Positions 43,806 to 53,423 of a DNA stretch of 64,000 nucleotides are shown here, piece after piece. Location of the stretch: contig JAUVXJ010000012.1 in NCBI GenBank assembly GCA_030603665.1, forward strand, positions 1-64,000, given 5' to 3'. Under the pieces are notes generated by a model. That model made no database searches, had not been told where the DNA came from, and saw nothing but the letters and a program-made list of their open reading frames with translations. The stretch comes from Chloroflexota bacterium (GTDB taxonomy: Bacteria; Chloroflexota; Anaerolineae; UBA7937; B3-Chlor). Both the position numbers and the translations under genes were made by a program. Each line of letters opens with the position of its first letter. The first letter of the stretch is position 1.

Positions 43806-44759
43806 ATGACGGAGGATCAACTGGAACTCTCAGTCGTCATTCCGATCTACAACGAGCAGGAGAACATCGAGCGGCTGTACAGAGATCTCAAGCAGGTCCT
43901 GGAGAGACTTGGCAAGAGCTACGAGATCGTGGCTGTGGACGATGGCAGCACCGATGGCAGCTTCGAGGTGCTCAGGGAGCTGCACCGTGGCGACGATTTG
44001 CTGAAGGTGGTGCGGCTGCGACGAAATTTCGGCCAGGCGGCGGCCTTCGCCGCCGGCTTTGATAGTGCTGTTGGAGAGATCATCGTCAGTATGGACGCTG
44101 ATCTGCAGTTCGACCCTGCCGACATCAGCAAGTTGCTGGATAAGATCTCCGAAGGATACGATATCGTCAGCGGGTGGCGTGCCGATCGGCAGGAGACTTT
44201 CATGACGAGGCGCTTGCCCTCGATGGCGGCCAATTGGCTCATCTCGCGGATCACAGGCGTTGCACTGCACGACTACGGGTGCTCACTGAAGGCCTATCGC
44301 TCGGAGGTTATCCGTAACGTCCGCCTGTATGGGGAGCTGCACCGTTTCATACCCGCTCTGGCGAGTTCGATCGGAGTGCATCTAGCAGAGGTGCCGGTCA
44401 GCCATTATCCACGTCGTCACGGCAAATCCAAGTATGACCTGTCTCGGACGCTCACCGTGATCCTCGATCTGCTGACGGTGAAGTTTCTGCTGAGCTACGC
44501 CACGCGGCCCATGCAGGTCTTTGGGCTCTTGGGGATGCTATCTCTTGCCGTAGGGACGGTGATAGCCGCATATCTTTCCTTCATCAGGCTGTTTCTGGGT
44601 AGCCCCATCGCCAACAGACCTCTGCTGTTGCTGGCCATACTCCTCATTTTCGTCGGAGTGCAGTTGGTGACCATGGGGCTTCTGGGAGAGCTGACCACAC
44701 GCACCTATTACGAGGCCCAAGGCAAGAAGATATACGTGATCAGAGAGATGCTGGAATGA
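43806..44759 (+). CDS. GT2 polyprenyl-phosphate sugar transferase with two TM helices
   Basis: A 317-residue GtrB/ArnC-like protein. LSVVIPIYNEQENIERLY, IVAVDDGSTDGS, RRNFGQAAAFAAGF and SMDADLQFDP are the donor and metal motifs; HYPRRHGKSKYDLSR precedes two C-terminal helices (about 230-290). It should make a polyprenyl-phosphate sugar. It is similar in domains to the protein at 23290 but with separate sequence, so the locus probably uses at least two lipid-linked donors. ATG 43806 has AGGAG at a five-base spacing; GTG 43803 is too close. The next gene begins directly after the stop. Confidence 0.88.
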   Translation: MTEDQLELSVVIPIYNEQENIERLYRDLKQVLERLGKSYEIVAVDDGSTDGSFEVLRELHRGDDLLKVVRLRRNFGQAAAFAAGFDSAVGEIIVSMDADLQFDPADISKLLDKISEGYDIVSGWRADRQETFMTRRLPSMAANWLISRITGVALHDYGCSLKAYRSEVIRNVRLYGELHRFIPALASSIGVHLAEVPVSHYPRRHGKSKYDLSRTLTVILDLLTVKFLLSYATRPMQVFGLLGMLSLAVGTVIAAYLSFIRLFLGSPIANRPLLLLAILLIFVGVQLVTMGLLGELTTRTYYEAQGKKIYVIREMLE

Positions 44760-45983
44760 ATGATGCGCATCTTGATGATTAACTATGAGTTTCCCCCTCT
44801 CGGAGGTGGAGGGGGAGTGGCCAGCTATCAGATCGCAAAGGCGTTAGCGACACGGGAGCACGAAGTTGACGTTCTGACCACGGGATGGCGAGGTCTTCCC
44901 GGCGAAGACGTGGTGGACGGCTTGAAGGTCTATCGGGTTCCAGTGCTGGGGCGAGGGGACCTAGCGACTGCCAGTCTCCTGTCCATGCTGTCTTTCCTTC
45001 CCTCTGGAGTCATCGGGGGCTTTCGAGCACTTCGGCATAAGCGGTATGATATTCTGAATACCCACTTCGCCGTTCCCTCTGGCCCGACCGGGGTCACCCT
45101 GTCCAGGCTTTTGAAGACCCCCCACGTGCTGACCATCATCGGTGGCGACATTTACGATCCCACCAAGAGGTTGTCCCCGAACAACAGCGCTCTTCTGCGA
45201 GAAGTAGTCCGGCGTGTGCTGGATTCATCCTCACACATCATCGCTATTTCGCAGGATATCAAGACCAGGGCCCGTGAGGATCTGCACTGTCAGACGGAAG
45301 TGGAGGTCATTCACTACGGGCTCACCCCCCCCGAGTTCCAGCGGAAGAGCCGAAGTGAGCTGGGCATTCCCGAAGATGAGGTGGTCTTGATCTCCATGGG
45401 GCGGCTGATCAAGCGCAAGGCCCTTCGTGATGTCCTTCTTGCTCTCAGCAGGCTGGAGGGGTCTCCACTTAGGTTGTTGATCATTGGAGACGGCCCTGAG
45501 GAGCAGCGTCTTCGTGACCTGGCAAAGACGCTTGGACTCGCCTCGCGCGTGGATTTTATGGGAGCTGTTTGGGGGGAGAGCAAGTTCGAGTACCTGGCCG
45601 CTGCCGACATTTTCGTGCTGCCCTCGGTGCACGAAGGGTTCGGGTTAGTCTTCTTGGAAGCGATGCACTGCGGTCTACCGGTGATCGCCAGCACCAGTGG
45701 CGGGCAAACCGATTTCCTCCAAGATGGAGAGACGGGTTTCCTGGTTCCTGTAGGAGCGGTGGAGGCTCTGGCAGATAGGATTCTGCGTTTGGCCAACGAC
45801 GGGCGCTTGCGCAAGCAGATATCCGAGTACAACGCGCAGTACGTGAAGCGTTTTGACATTGCTGCCGTGGCCGAGCGGTACGAAGCCGTATTCGCCGACG
45901 TCATTCGGCGCTACCAGCGAACTACCGGTGACGCTGGGGCTGGTTCTTCTGCTCTGCCAGAAAGCGGTACTCACGGATCCTGA
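44760..45983 (+). CDS. GT4-type glycosyltransferase
   Basis: A 407-residue GT-B enzyme with clear family motifs: MINYEFPPLGGGGGVASYQI (the Gly-rich N-terminal loop), HIIAISQDIKTRARED, LISMGRLIKRKALRDVL, and VLPSVHEGFGLVFLEAMHCG (the E-x7-E donor site) with FLQDGETGFLVP. The most canonical GT4 in the window. It acts in the cytoplasm on a nucleotide sugar. ATG 44760 follows the GT2 stop directly; ATG 44763 is adjacent. It ends where the next start begins. Confidence 0.88.
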   Translation: MMRILMINYEFPPLGGGGGVASYQIAKALATREHEVDVLTTGWRGLPGEDVVDGLKVYRVPVLGRGDLATASLLSMLSFLPSGVIGGFRALRHKRYDILNTHFAVPSGPTGVTLSRLLKTPHVLTIIGGDIYDPTKRLSPNNSALLREVVRRVLDSSSHIIAISQDIKTRAREDLHCQTEVEVIHYGLTPPEFQRKSRSELGIPEDEVVLISMGRLIKRKALRDVLLALSRLEGSPLRLLIIGDGPEEQRLRDLAKTLGLASRVDFMGAVWGESKFEYLAAADIFVLPSVHEGFGLVFLEAMHCGLPVIASTSGGQTDFLQDGETGFLVPVGAVEALADRILRLANDGRLRKQISEYNAQYVKRFDIAAVAERYEAVFADVIRRYQRTTGDAGAGSSALPESGTHGS

Positions 45984-48437
45984 ATGAGCGCCAAGAGAAT
46001 CTCCGCAATCGCTTCCCGTTACCACGCGCCTCTGGCCCTGTGTCTTTTGCTGGTGGCAGGACTGTGTTTCCGCGTCATGTATGCGCGGACCATTAGCCTG
46101 CACGTGGATGAGTTCATTTCTCTCCTGGCCATACGCGGCGTTCTCCAGCACGGCTATCCTCTCTTGCCATCGGGCACGCTGTATGAGCAGGCCTTGTTGT
46201 TCTCCTATTTGGAGGCTCTGCCCCTGAGCGTCTTCGGTCTCAGTGCGGCGGTGGGGCGCGCCCTCAGCGTGGCGTTCAGTCTGGGGACTATCGCCTTAGT
46301 CTACTGCATTGGCAGACAGCTCTTCTCCAGGAACGTGGGATTGATCGCAGCGGCTTTGATGGCTTTCTCGCCTGAATCTATCGCCTGGGGCGCACGGGTG
46401 AGGATGTACGCCCTGCTCCAGTTGCTGGTTCTGCTCGTGGTGTGGTTTGTGTGGCGAGGCGGGAACGAGTCCAATGGCGCCCGCTACCGTTGGGTGGCTG
46501 TCCTCTGCTACCTGGGCGCCCTCTTCACCCATCCCGTGAGCGTGCTGCTCTTCGCGCCGTTGCTGTTGGGTTTGACGCTGCTTCGGGGGGTTCGCGGCAT
46601 GCTCAAGCCTGCGATGATCCCCGAACTCCTGGTTCCGTTGGGAGGGATACTGGCAACGCTGCTCCTGAAGGCGGTTGGTCAGCCTGGCCAACTGGAGGCT
46701 CTAGCCGAATCGAGGCCCTATCTGGCGCCTTCCCTCAATGTCTCAGAGGGCTTGCGGCCGATAGCCCCGTTCTTCTTGGGGACAGAGCGGATTCCCCTGA
46801 CTATTCTGGCGGCACTGGGTATGGTGCTGGTCGCCTGGTTGGTGGTCTCAAGGCGCAGCAAGCCTGGCATTGGCCTGGAGCAGCGTGGGCTACGTGCACC
46901 CCTCTTCTTGTATGCCATCCTCGGCGCCACAGTGCTGGAAGTGGTCTTCCTGGTGGGGCCGACGTGGAGAGACGTGCGATATCTGTTTATGGTGGAACCT
47001 CTTCTCTTCCTCACGGCTTCCTGGACAGCGCTTTTCGTTCTGACCTGGGCCTGGCGGAAGTTGCGCAGTACTATGTCTGGTGGGCTGCGCGATCGGCTCA
47101 GCGAACGGCGTGTAGCCTTGCTGGCAACGACCTTGCTGGTGGTGGCGGCGTGTCTGCTCTTTCTTCCTGCTGCTCAGGCAACTCTGGCGCGGCAGGAGTG
47201 GGGCTATGACCTGGCCTTTGAGTATCTGGGGGAGCAGTGGCGGGAAGGCGATGTCGTGTTGACCATCGTGCCTTACGCCTGCCAGCTATATGTGCCGCAA
47301 TGCGACTACTATGTCTCGGGCAAGGCGTACGAGGAGTACGTCTTTGACAACAACGGGGTGCTCATCGATCGCTGGATCGGGGCGCCTCTGCTCAGTTCGG
47401 CCTCCCAACTGGAGTCTGTGTTGAAGGAGAGCCCTCGCACTTGGCTTGTGATAGATGGCTGGCGGCTGGCCGCTCGCTTCGATCTCGATTTCATCCGCAC
47501 CGTCGCTGAGCAAATGGACGTGGTGTACGAGGGCCAAGGGGTCCGGGTCTTGCTGGCTGAAGGGCGCAGGTTGGTGGCTGAACCCGAGACTGGCCGAGCA
47601 GTTGAGGCCAATTTCGGAGACCAGGTAGAACTGGCACGCTACGAGCTCTCCGGTGATGAGTTGCTGCCCGGGTCCGACCTGCATCTCACGCTGTACTGGA
47701 AGGCACTGCAGCCTATGAACAAAGAGTACACGGTCTTCGTGCACCTCCGAGGCTCGGACGGCTCGACGATCTCCCAAGATGATTACCCACCTTTGAAGAA
47801 CCTATATCCAACCTACTACTGGTCAGAGGGAGAGATCGTGCCCGATCCTCGGGTTCTGCCCGTCCCCAGGGAGGTGGTGCCGGGGTGGTATCGCTTGGAG
47901 GTCGGACTGTATGGCAGCAGTGATGAACAGCGGCTACCTGTTGTGGACGACGATGGTGCCGAGGTCGGCGATTTCGTCGTTCTCGACTACGTCTGGGTGG
48001 GCGAGAAGAAAGCGATCAAGCCGGCTCATCAGATAGGTGCCAATCTGGACGGCAAGGTGCAGTTGCTGGGGGATGATGGCGTTCCGGCTTCGACAACAGA
48101 GGGGCAGGCCCTTCATCTCTCGCTCTACTGGCAGGCACTCGCTGAGATGATAGAGGACTACACCGTCTTCGTCCATCTGGTAGATGATGAAGGCCGGGCG
48201 GTTGCACAGCATGATGGTCAGCCCCTACGGGGCTTCTATCCCACTTCCTCCTGGGACATTGGAGAGATCGTGCGCGACGAGCTCGATCTGACGGTGGGCA
48301 GCTCAGTCCCCGCCGGCGAGTACGAATTGGTGGCAGGCATGTATCTCGTGGGCACGGGCGAGCGGCTGCCTGTGGTGGATGAGGCCGGCCAGGTGATCGG
48401 CGACACGGTCTCCCTGGGTGAAGCTTCCATTGAATAG
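45984..48437 (+). CDS. GT39/PMT-like membrane protein with two beta modules
   Basis: An 817-residue protein, paralogue of the one at 20736. Its membrane domain has the loop RTISLHVDEFISLLAIRG (acidic Asp-Glu pair), LYEQALLFSYLEAL, and FSPESIAWGARVRMYALLQ, as in PMT_2/GT39 enzymes. Two beta modules close the protein (about 47607-48000 and 48037-48434), with VFVHLRGSDG, VFVHLVDDEGR and the RLPVVDxxG turn in each. Probably an outer-face sugar transferase with acceptor-binding modules. ATG 45984 directly follows the GT4 stop. Ending LGEASIE is the usual last strand of the module. Confidence 0.8.
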   Translation: MSAKRISAIASRYHAPLALCLLLVAGLCFRVMYARTISLHVDEFISLLAIRGVLQHGYPLLPSGTLYEQALLFSYLEALPLSVFGLSAAVGRALSVAFSLGTIALVYCIGRQLFSRNVGLIAAALMAFSPESIAWGARVRMYALLQLLVLLVVWFVWRGGNESNGARYRWVAVLCYLGALFTHPVSVLLFAPLLLGLTLLRGVRGMLKPAMIPELLVPLGGILATLLLKAVGQPGQLEALAESRPYLAPSLNVSEGLRPIAPFFLGTERIPLTILAALGMVLVAWLVVSRRSKPGIGLEQRGLRAPLFLYAILGATVLEVVFLVGPTWRDVRYLFMVEPLLFLTASWTALFVLTWAWRKLRSTMSGGLRDRLSERRVALLATTLLVVAACLLFLPAAQATLARQEWGYDLAFEYLGEQWREGDVVLTIVPYACQLYVPQCDYYVSGKAYEEYVFDNNGVLIDRWIGAPLLSSASQLESVLKESPRTWLVIDGWRLAARFDLDFIRTVAEQMDVVYEGQGVRVLLAEGRRLVAEPETGRAVEANFGDQVELARYELSGDELLPGSDLHLTLYWKALQPMNKEYTVFVHLRGSDGSTISQDDYPPLKNLYPTYYWSEGEIVPDPRVLPVPREVVPGWYRLEVGLYGSSDEQRLPVVDDDGAEVGDFVVLDYVWVGEKKAIKPAHQIGANLDGKVQLLGDDGVPASTTEGQALHLSLYWQALAEMIEDYTVFVHLVDDEGRAVAQHDGQPLRGFYPTSSWDIGEIVRDELDLTVGSSVPAGEYELVAGMYLVGTGERLPVVDEAGQVIGDTVSLGEASIE

Positions 48438-48453
48438 GGTTGAGAGGTCGGTT

Positions 48454-51141
48454 GTGGATTCCAGTCACAACGGACGTGAAGCTCGACGGCTGCGATATCT
48501 GACTGTCGCGGTTCTGTTTGGCCTCTTCGCGTTCCACCTTGTCAATAACTGGAACTGGGTGGCAACCAACTTGACCCTGATGGGTTGGGATAGGTCCTCC
48601 CATCTGGCCAAGACTCTGATCTACAACGACTTCCTTCGCGACATCAATCCCAGGACTGTGTTCAGCGCTTTGACGTGGCCGTGGAACCGTCCGCCCTTGC
48701 CCTTCCTCACCGTTGTGCCGTTCTATCGTCTCTTCGGCATCTCCACCGATGTGGCTCTGATGAGCAACTGTGTCTACCTGGCTATCTTGCTGGGCACCGT
48801 GTACGGCATCGGGCGTACTCTGTACGACCGCAAGGTAGGCCTGCTGGCCGCCTTTCTGGTCACCTTCTATCCCATCTTGTTCAGCATCTCGCGACTGTCA
48901 TATGTCGACTACGCCCTAACAGCGATGGTTGCCCTGGCGGTCTATCTGCTGTTGAAGACCGACGGGTTCCGCAACCGTAAATGGTCTTTGGTCTTCGGGC
49001 TGGGCATGGGGCTCGGTCTCCTCACCAAGTGGCCCTTTGTCGCCTTCGCAGGCGCCCCCATTGCTTATGTAGCCTGGCACTCCCGTGCCGTCAGGAGCCT
49101 GTTTTTCGCGACTTGGGGCGGCAGCCGGGGATCCACGAGGCTACGGAGGGTCGTGACATCCCCCTGGTTGCACGTGGTGGTGGCCCTGATGGTGACCGCT
49201 GTGTGGTACGTACCCAATTGGGATCGCCTCTCAGGATTCATGCTCGGTCCGGTGCTGCCCCTGCTCTCATGGGCCCTCCTCGCCTGCACCTTCTACGTCC
49301 TATCCAGGAGGTCGACTCAAGGTACGAATCTCCTGAGTGCGGTCCTGGTGGGAGGCACACTGGCCTCGGCGTGGACTCTGCCCAATATCGGGTTCTCCAG
49401 CAGATTCATCTTCGTAGCCTACGGCGGCGTGAACATCCAGGGCAAGGGGCTGAGCTTCCTTGACCCCACCTTCTATGCGCGTTATCTAAGCATGATGCTC
49501 ACCGAGCAGCTATCCCCGCTTTTCTTCGCCGCCTTGGCGGTGGCGCTCGGCGTACTGCTGTTCGCGGGTCTGAGGAGGGGCTCGCCGCGGTTGGCGTGGA
49601 GGCAAATGGGCGAGGGAGGCTGGATATTGACACTGTGGCTGGTCGTTCCCTTCCTCATTTTCACACTCTCTCAGACTTGGAACTCGCGGTTCAACATCGC
49701 GCTGCTACCTGCGGCGGCCCTCATCACTGCGCGAGGTCTGCTCTCAATAAGGAACAACCGGGCCAGGATCATTCTGATCTCTCTCCTCGTGGTGTGTGGG
49801 GTGGCCCAGTTCTTCGTGCTGTCGTACGACTCCCTGTATTGGATCTCTCAGAGAACCATCCTCAGGCTACCACTGGTGGGCGAACTGAACTTGCTAGGGC
49901 AGGGGGCGTACGTCATGCCGCCGAGTACGGACAGGACCGACAGCAGGTATTGGATCGCGCCCCAGATTCTGGGCGAGGCGAGTCAAGAAGGCGAGGGCCG
50001 GAAGGCTCTGGCGCTGCTGGTGAATTACACTTATCTGAACGCCGACATCATGCGGTATCTGACTCTTCTGGAGTTCGAAGAGATCGAAGTCCGGGATCTG
50101 GGCAGAGAAGAGGACGGGCCTCCCGTGTATGTTCAGCTGTTCGCATCGGACTACGTGGTGCTCAGCACGCACGACCCATACAAGCTGAGTGACGGAGCGA
50201 AAGAGGCTGTGGGCAGGATCGCCGAGTCGCACGAGATGTTTGAGCAGGTCTTCGAATTGAGGGTCGAATACGAGTTCCCGGATGGAGAGGTGGTTTCGCT
50301 GTACGCCAAGCGGCCACTTCCCGCTCACGAGCAGGTTGAGGACTACTATAGGCACTTGACGGCGGCTCTTGAACCGTTGCTGAGGGAGGGTAGTGCCATT
50401 GTTGTGGAACCCCCCACAGAGGTAGCCACGTTCGCTCAGTTCTACGAGGGATCTGCACCCGTGTATCTTCTGCCCACGGGTGACCCTGCAGACGATGTGC
50501 TGATCCTCGAGGAGATCGGCCGGAATCACGAGCGCGTGCACGCTATCTTTCGGGGTGTGGAGGGCGTCGATCCACAATCACTGGTAGAACGTTGGCTGAG
50601 CGAAAACGCCTATCGAACGGGAGACGAATGGTACGGGGACGTGAGGTTGGCGTCGTTTGCGACGTCGGGTGACCAGCCTGCGGCTACCCAGCCGTACCCG
50701 GTGGATGCAAGTCTGGGGGGTGAGATAGCACTGGCTAGCTACGAACTTGCCAGCAACGCCGTCGAGCCAGATCAGATTCTGCGACTTACGCTTCTGTGGC
50801 GGGCTGTGGTTCCAGTAACAGACGACTACGTCGTGTTCGTACATCTCCTGGATAGAGAAGGTCGGTTGGTATCTCAACATGACGGCCAGCCTGTTGGCGG
50901 CTTTACGCCGACGACGTCCTGGCAGGTCGACGAGACCGTTGCTGACAATCACGGTCTTCTCATTCCGCGTGGGACGCCTCCAGGAGAATACCAATTGGTG
51001 ACAGGTATGTACTTCCCCGCTACCGGTGACAGGCTACAGGTGCTTGGCCAGGGAAGTGACCCGGAGCAAGACAGCGTCTTCTTGGCCATGATACGGATCG
51101 TGGCCGAAGAGACAGTCTTGGACGGCAATGAGAATGACTGA
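48454..51141 (+). CDS. GT-C membrane protein with one beta module (paralogue A)
   Basis: About 895 residues. The membrane domain has LMGWDRSSHLAKTLIYND (an Asp in the first external loop), NRPPLPFLTVVPFYRLFG and STDVALM, a pattern shared with the next gene and with the protein at 55009. Then comes a ~250-residue soluble region and one beta module (about 50704-51100, VFVHLLDREGR). The start is uncertain: GTG 48454 has GAGAGG at six bases and avoids a 20-base overlap with the preceding gene, whereas GTG 48418 gives 907 residues with a poor site. Shares a 36-base identical stretch with the next gene (49019-49054). The role is probably lipid-linked sugar transfer. Confidence 0.75.
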   Translation: MDSSHNGREARRLRYLTVAVLFGLFAFHLVNNWNWVATNLTLMGWDRSSHLAKTLIYNDFLRDINPRTVFSALTWPWNRPPLPFLTVVPFYRLFGISTDVALMSNCVYLAILLGTVYGIGRTLYDRKVGLLAAFLVTFYPILFSISRLSYVDYALTAMVALAVYLLLKTDGFRNRKWSLVFGLGMGLGLLTKWPFVAFAGAPIAYVAWHSRAVRSLFFATWGGSRGSTRLRRVVTSPWLHVVVALMVTAVWYVPNWDRLSGFMLGPVLPLLSWALLACTFYVLSRRSTQGTNLLSAVLVGGTLASAWTLPNIGFSSRFIFVAYGGVNIQGKGLSFLDPTFYARYLSMMLTEQLSPLFFAALAVALGVLLFAGLRRGSPRLAWRQMGEGGWILTLWLVVPFLIFTLSQTWNSRFNIALLPAAALITARGLLSIRNNRARIILISLLVVCGVAQFFVLSYDSLYWISQRTILRLPLVGELNLLGQGAYVMPPSTDRTDSRYWIAPQILGEASQEGEGRKALALLVNYTYLNADIMRYLTLLEFEEIEVRDLGREEDGPPVYVQLFASDYVVLSTHDPYKLSDGAKEAVGRIAESHEMFEQVFELRVEYEFPDGEVVSLYAKRPLPAHEQVEDYYRHLTAALEPLLREGSAIVVEPPTEVATFAQFYEGSAPVYLLPTGDPADDVLILEEIGRNHERVHAIFRGVEGVDPQSLVERWLSENAYRTGDEWYGDVRLASFATSGDQPAATQPYPVDASLGGEIALASYELASNAVEPDQILRLTLLWRAVVPVTDDYVVFVHLLDREGRLVSQHDGQPVGGFTPTTSWQVDETVADNHGLLIPRGTPPGEYQLVTGMYFPATGDRLQVLGQGSDPEQDSVFLAMIRIVAEETVLDGNEND
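49019..49054 (+). repeat. Identical 36-base tract, copy in paralogue A
   Basis: This stretch is identical, base for base, to 51699-51734 in the next gene and encodes the same Leu-Thr-Lys-Trp-Pro-Phe-Val-Ala-Phe-Ala-Gly helix start. Flanking DNA is much less alike. A second shared stretch of 25 bases exists (48740-48764 and 51420-51444). The pattern suggests gene conversion or a recent local exchange. Confidence 0.8.
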
Positions 51142-53386
51142 GGTATCGACTGGTGGAGGTGCGCGTCGAGGCCGGCTGCTCAGCCTGGCTGCAGTAATCG
51201 GCCTCGTGGCCTTTCATGTGTACAACAACTGGGTGTTCGTCAGCACACAGGTGACCATTCTTGGCTGGGATCGCCCTGCTCACCTGGTGAGAACCCTCAT
51301 CTACAACGACATGCTCCAGGCGGTCAACACCAGGAGTCTCTTCGAAGTCTTGACCTGGTCCTGGAACCGGCCACCTCTGAGCCATCTGGTCGCCGTTCCT
51401 ATCTATCGGCTGTTTGGGGTCTCCACCGATGTGGCTCTGATGAGAAACGCGGTCTTCGTGGCCATGTTGCTCTTTTCGGTCTATGGCATAGGGAAGAGAC
51501 TCTTCGACAGGCGCGTAGGATTGCTGGCAGCGCTCATCGTATCCACCTATCCCATCCTCTTCTCCATATCCAGGATGCCCTACATCGACTATACGCTTGC
51601 GGCCATGGTAGCCCTTTCGGTGTATCTACTCGTGGCCTGCGATGGGTTCCGGCATCGCGGGTCTTCGCTGCTCCTGGGACTGGTGATCGGTCTAGGGATC
51701 CTCACCAAGTGGCCCTTTGTCGCCTTCGCAGGCGGGCCAATTGCCTACATCGCGATCCGATCGGGAGCACTGAAGGACATCAGGGCTGCCGTCACCGCAA
51801 GGACCGACGTCTCTTCCGCGCTGGGCCGTATATGGGCCTCACCTCTTTTCCATGGGCTCGCGGGACTGGGGCTGACTCTTCTCTGGTACTGGCCAAACCG
51901 TGATCGCCTGGAGGCGTTCGCGCTTGGGTACTGGCTGGTTCCCATCTCTTGGCTCCTGGTCAGTTTGAGCCTCTTTGCCCTGTCTCGTCCAGCTGGCCAG
52001 GGGTCGAACCTGCTGAGTGCCCTGACGGTGGGTGCCACGGTTGGCAGCATCTGGTCGTTGCCCAACCTTCGGTTCTCCCAGCGTTTCCTGACGGTGGTGT
52101 ATAGCGGTCTCAACATGGAGGGCTCGGGTCTGGGTCCATTGAACCCTTCGTTTTACTTCAGGTATCTGAAGTTCCTGCCTCAGGAGCAATTGTCGCCGTT
52201 CTATTTCGTAGTTCTACTGCTCGCAGTGGCGCTCCTGGTCTTCTTGCGATGGCGTCGGGGAGGGCGTAGAGGGTGCTTCGCCAATCTGAGCGACTCCATG
52301 TGGATTCTGTTTCTGTGGTTTGGTGTCTCGATGCTGATCTTTACCTTTTCTCTGACCATGAACTCCAGATTCGACGTGGCCTTGCTGCCGCCCCTGGCTC
52401 TGATCTCCGCGCACGGATTGCTTGCGATCGATTCGACCCTGGCTCGCCGGGCAGTTGTCTCGCTGGTGGTGGTGATTGGACTGGTGCAGTTCTTTGCCCT
52501 CTCTTACGATGATCTGGGTTGGCTACGGGTCAGGGCGGTGGTGAGGATGCCCTGGGGTGGGCAGGTGAACCTGCTGGGCGAGGGCAGCTACGTTGAGCTA
52601 CCCTCCTCTGACCGCACCGACGCGCGATACTTTGTGGGTCCGCTGGTCCTCGACTTCATTGAGGAGGACATGCAGAGGGATGGCCGGGAGACGGTGCAAT
52701 TGGGGAATGTCGTGAACCGCTCCTATTCCAATAACGCCATCCTCCAGTATCTGATGTATGATGCCTACGGGGGCATCGAGCTGAGGGAGCTGGCTCGTTC
52801 CGGGTGGCAGGAGCCGCCGTTCTACGAGCGCCTCTTCGAGGCTGACTACCTCTTGATCAAGAGCGATCCATATCCTGGGTTGAGAGAACATGGGCAGGAG
52901 GCGATGAGGATCATCGAGAGCTCTCCATCGTTCTTCGAGGAGGCCTTCGAGGTGGCGTGGCAACACTCGCTGCCCGACGGAGATACCGTCTATCTGTACA
53001 AGAAGCGGTACCACCTGGACCAGACATACGTTGCGGAGGACTTCCGCTTGGCGGCGGCGCAGGTGACCGCCCTCTCGCGGGAGGGAGACGGTATCGTCCT
53101 GGTGCCGGGAGATCAGGTGGAGGTGCTGGGCCGGTACTACGAGGGACGCCTTCCGCCTTACCCGCTTTCGACTGAGGCGGTGGTCAGCGGAGAAGCCGTT
53201 GGGGAGCTGCTCTCCCCCATAGCCGCTGATAACGAGAGGGTATTCCTCATATTGTGGAACGAGGAGCAATTTGACCCAGGGGGGGACGCGAGGGGTTGGC
53301 TGGAGGGCTATGGTGATCAATTGGGTGATTGGCAGTACGGAGAGGTGCATGTTCTGCTCTTCGATACGTCCCCGTCCTCGGACTGA
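51128..53386 (+). CDS. GT-C membrane protein without the beta module (paralogue B)
   Basis: A 752-residue paralogue of the preceding protein, with ILGWDRPAHLVRTLIYNDML, NRPPLSHLVAVPIYRLFG and STDVALM. The soluble region that follows in paralogue A is also present, ending YGEVHVLLFDTSPSSD, and the protein stops just where the beta module would begin. The module has therefore been lost, or was never gained. ATG 51128 overlaps the previous stop; ATG 51134 is an alternative. A 37-base gap precedes the next gene. Probably a GT-C enzyme; substrate unknown. Confidence 0.75.
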   Translation: MRMTEVSTGGGARRGRLLSLAAVIGLVAFHVYNNWVFVSTQVTILGWDRPAHLVRTLIYNDMLQAVNTRSLFEVLTWSWNRPPLSHLVAVPIYRLFGVSTDVALMRNAVFVAMLLFSVYGIGKRLFDRRVGLLAALIVSTYPILFSISRMPYIDYTLAAMVALSVYLLVACDGFRHRGSSLLLGLVIGLGILTKWPFVAFAGGPIAYIAIRSGALKDIRAAVTARTDVSSALGRIWASPLFHGLAGLGLTLLWYWPNRDRLEAFALGYWLVPISWLLVSLSLFALSRPAGQGSNLLSALTVGATVGSIWSLPNLRFSQRFLTVVYSGLNMEGSGLGPLNPSFYFRYLKFLPQEQLSPFYFVVLLLAVALLVFLRWRRGGRRGCFANLSDSMWILFLWFGVSMLIFTFSLTMNSRFDVALLPPLALISAHGLLAIDSTLARRAVVSLVVVIGLVQFFALSYDDLGWLRVRAVVRMPWGGQVNLLGEGSYVELPSSDRTDARYFVGPLVLDFIEEDMQRDGRETVQLGNVVNRSYSNNAILQYLMYDAYGGIELRELARSGWQEPPFYERLFEADYLLIKSDPYPGLREHGQEAMRIIESSPSFFEEAFEVAWQHSLPDGDTVYLYKKRYHLDQTYVAEDFRLAAAQVTALSREGDGIVLVPGDQVEVLGRYYEGRLPPYPLSTEAVVSGEAVGELLSPIAADNERVFLILWNEEQFDPGGDARGWLEGYGDQLGDWQYGEVHVLLFDTSPSSD
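51699..51734 (+). repeat. Identical 36-base tract, copy in paralogue B
   Basis: Base-for-base copy of 49019-49054 in the preceding gene, in the same reading frame and at the same point of the protein. Identity at synonymous positions exceeds that of the flanking DNA, which points to recent exchange rather than selection on protein alone. Confidence 0.8.
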
Positions 53387-53423
53387 GTGCGGCTGATTCG
53401 CTCGAAAGCAGAGTGTTTGACTA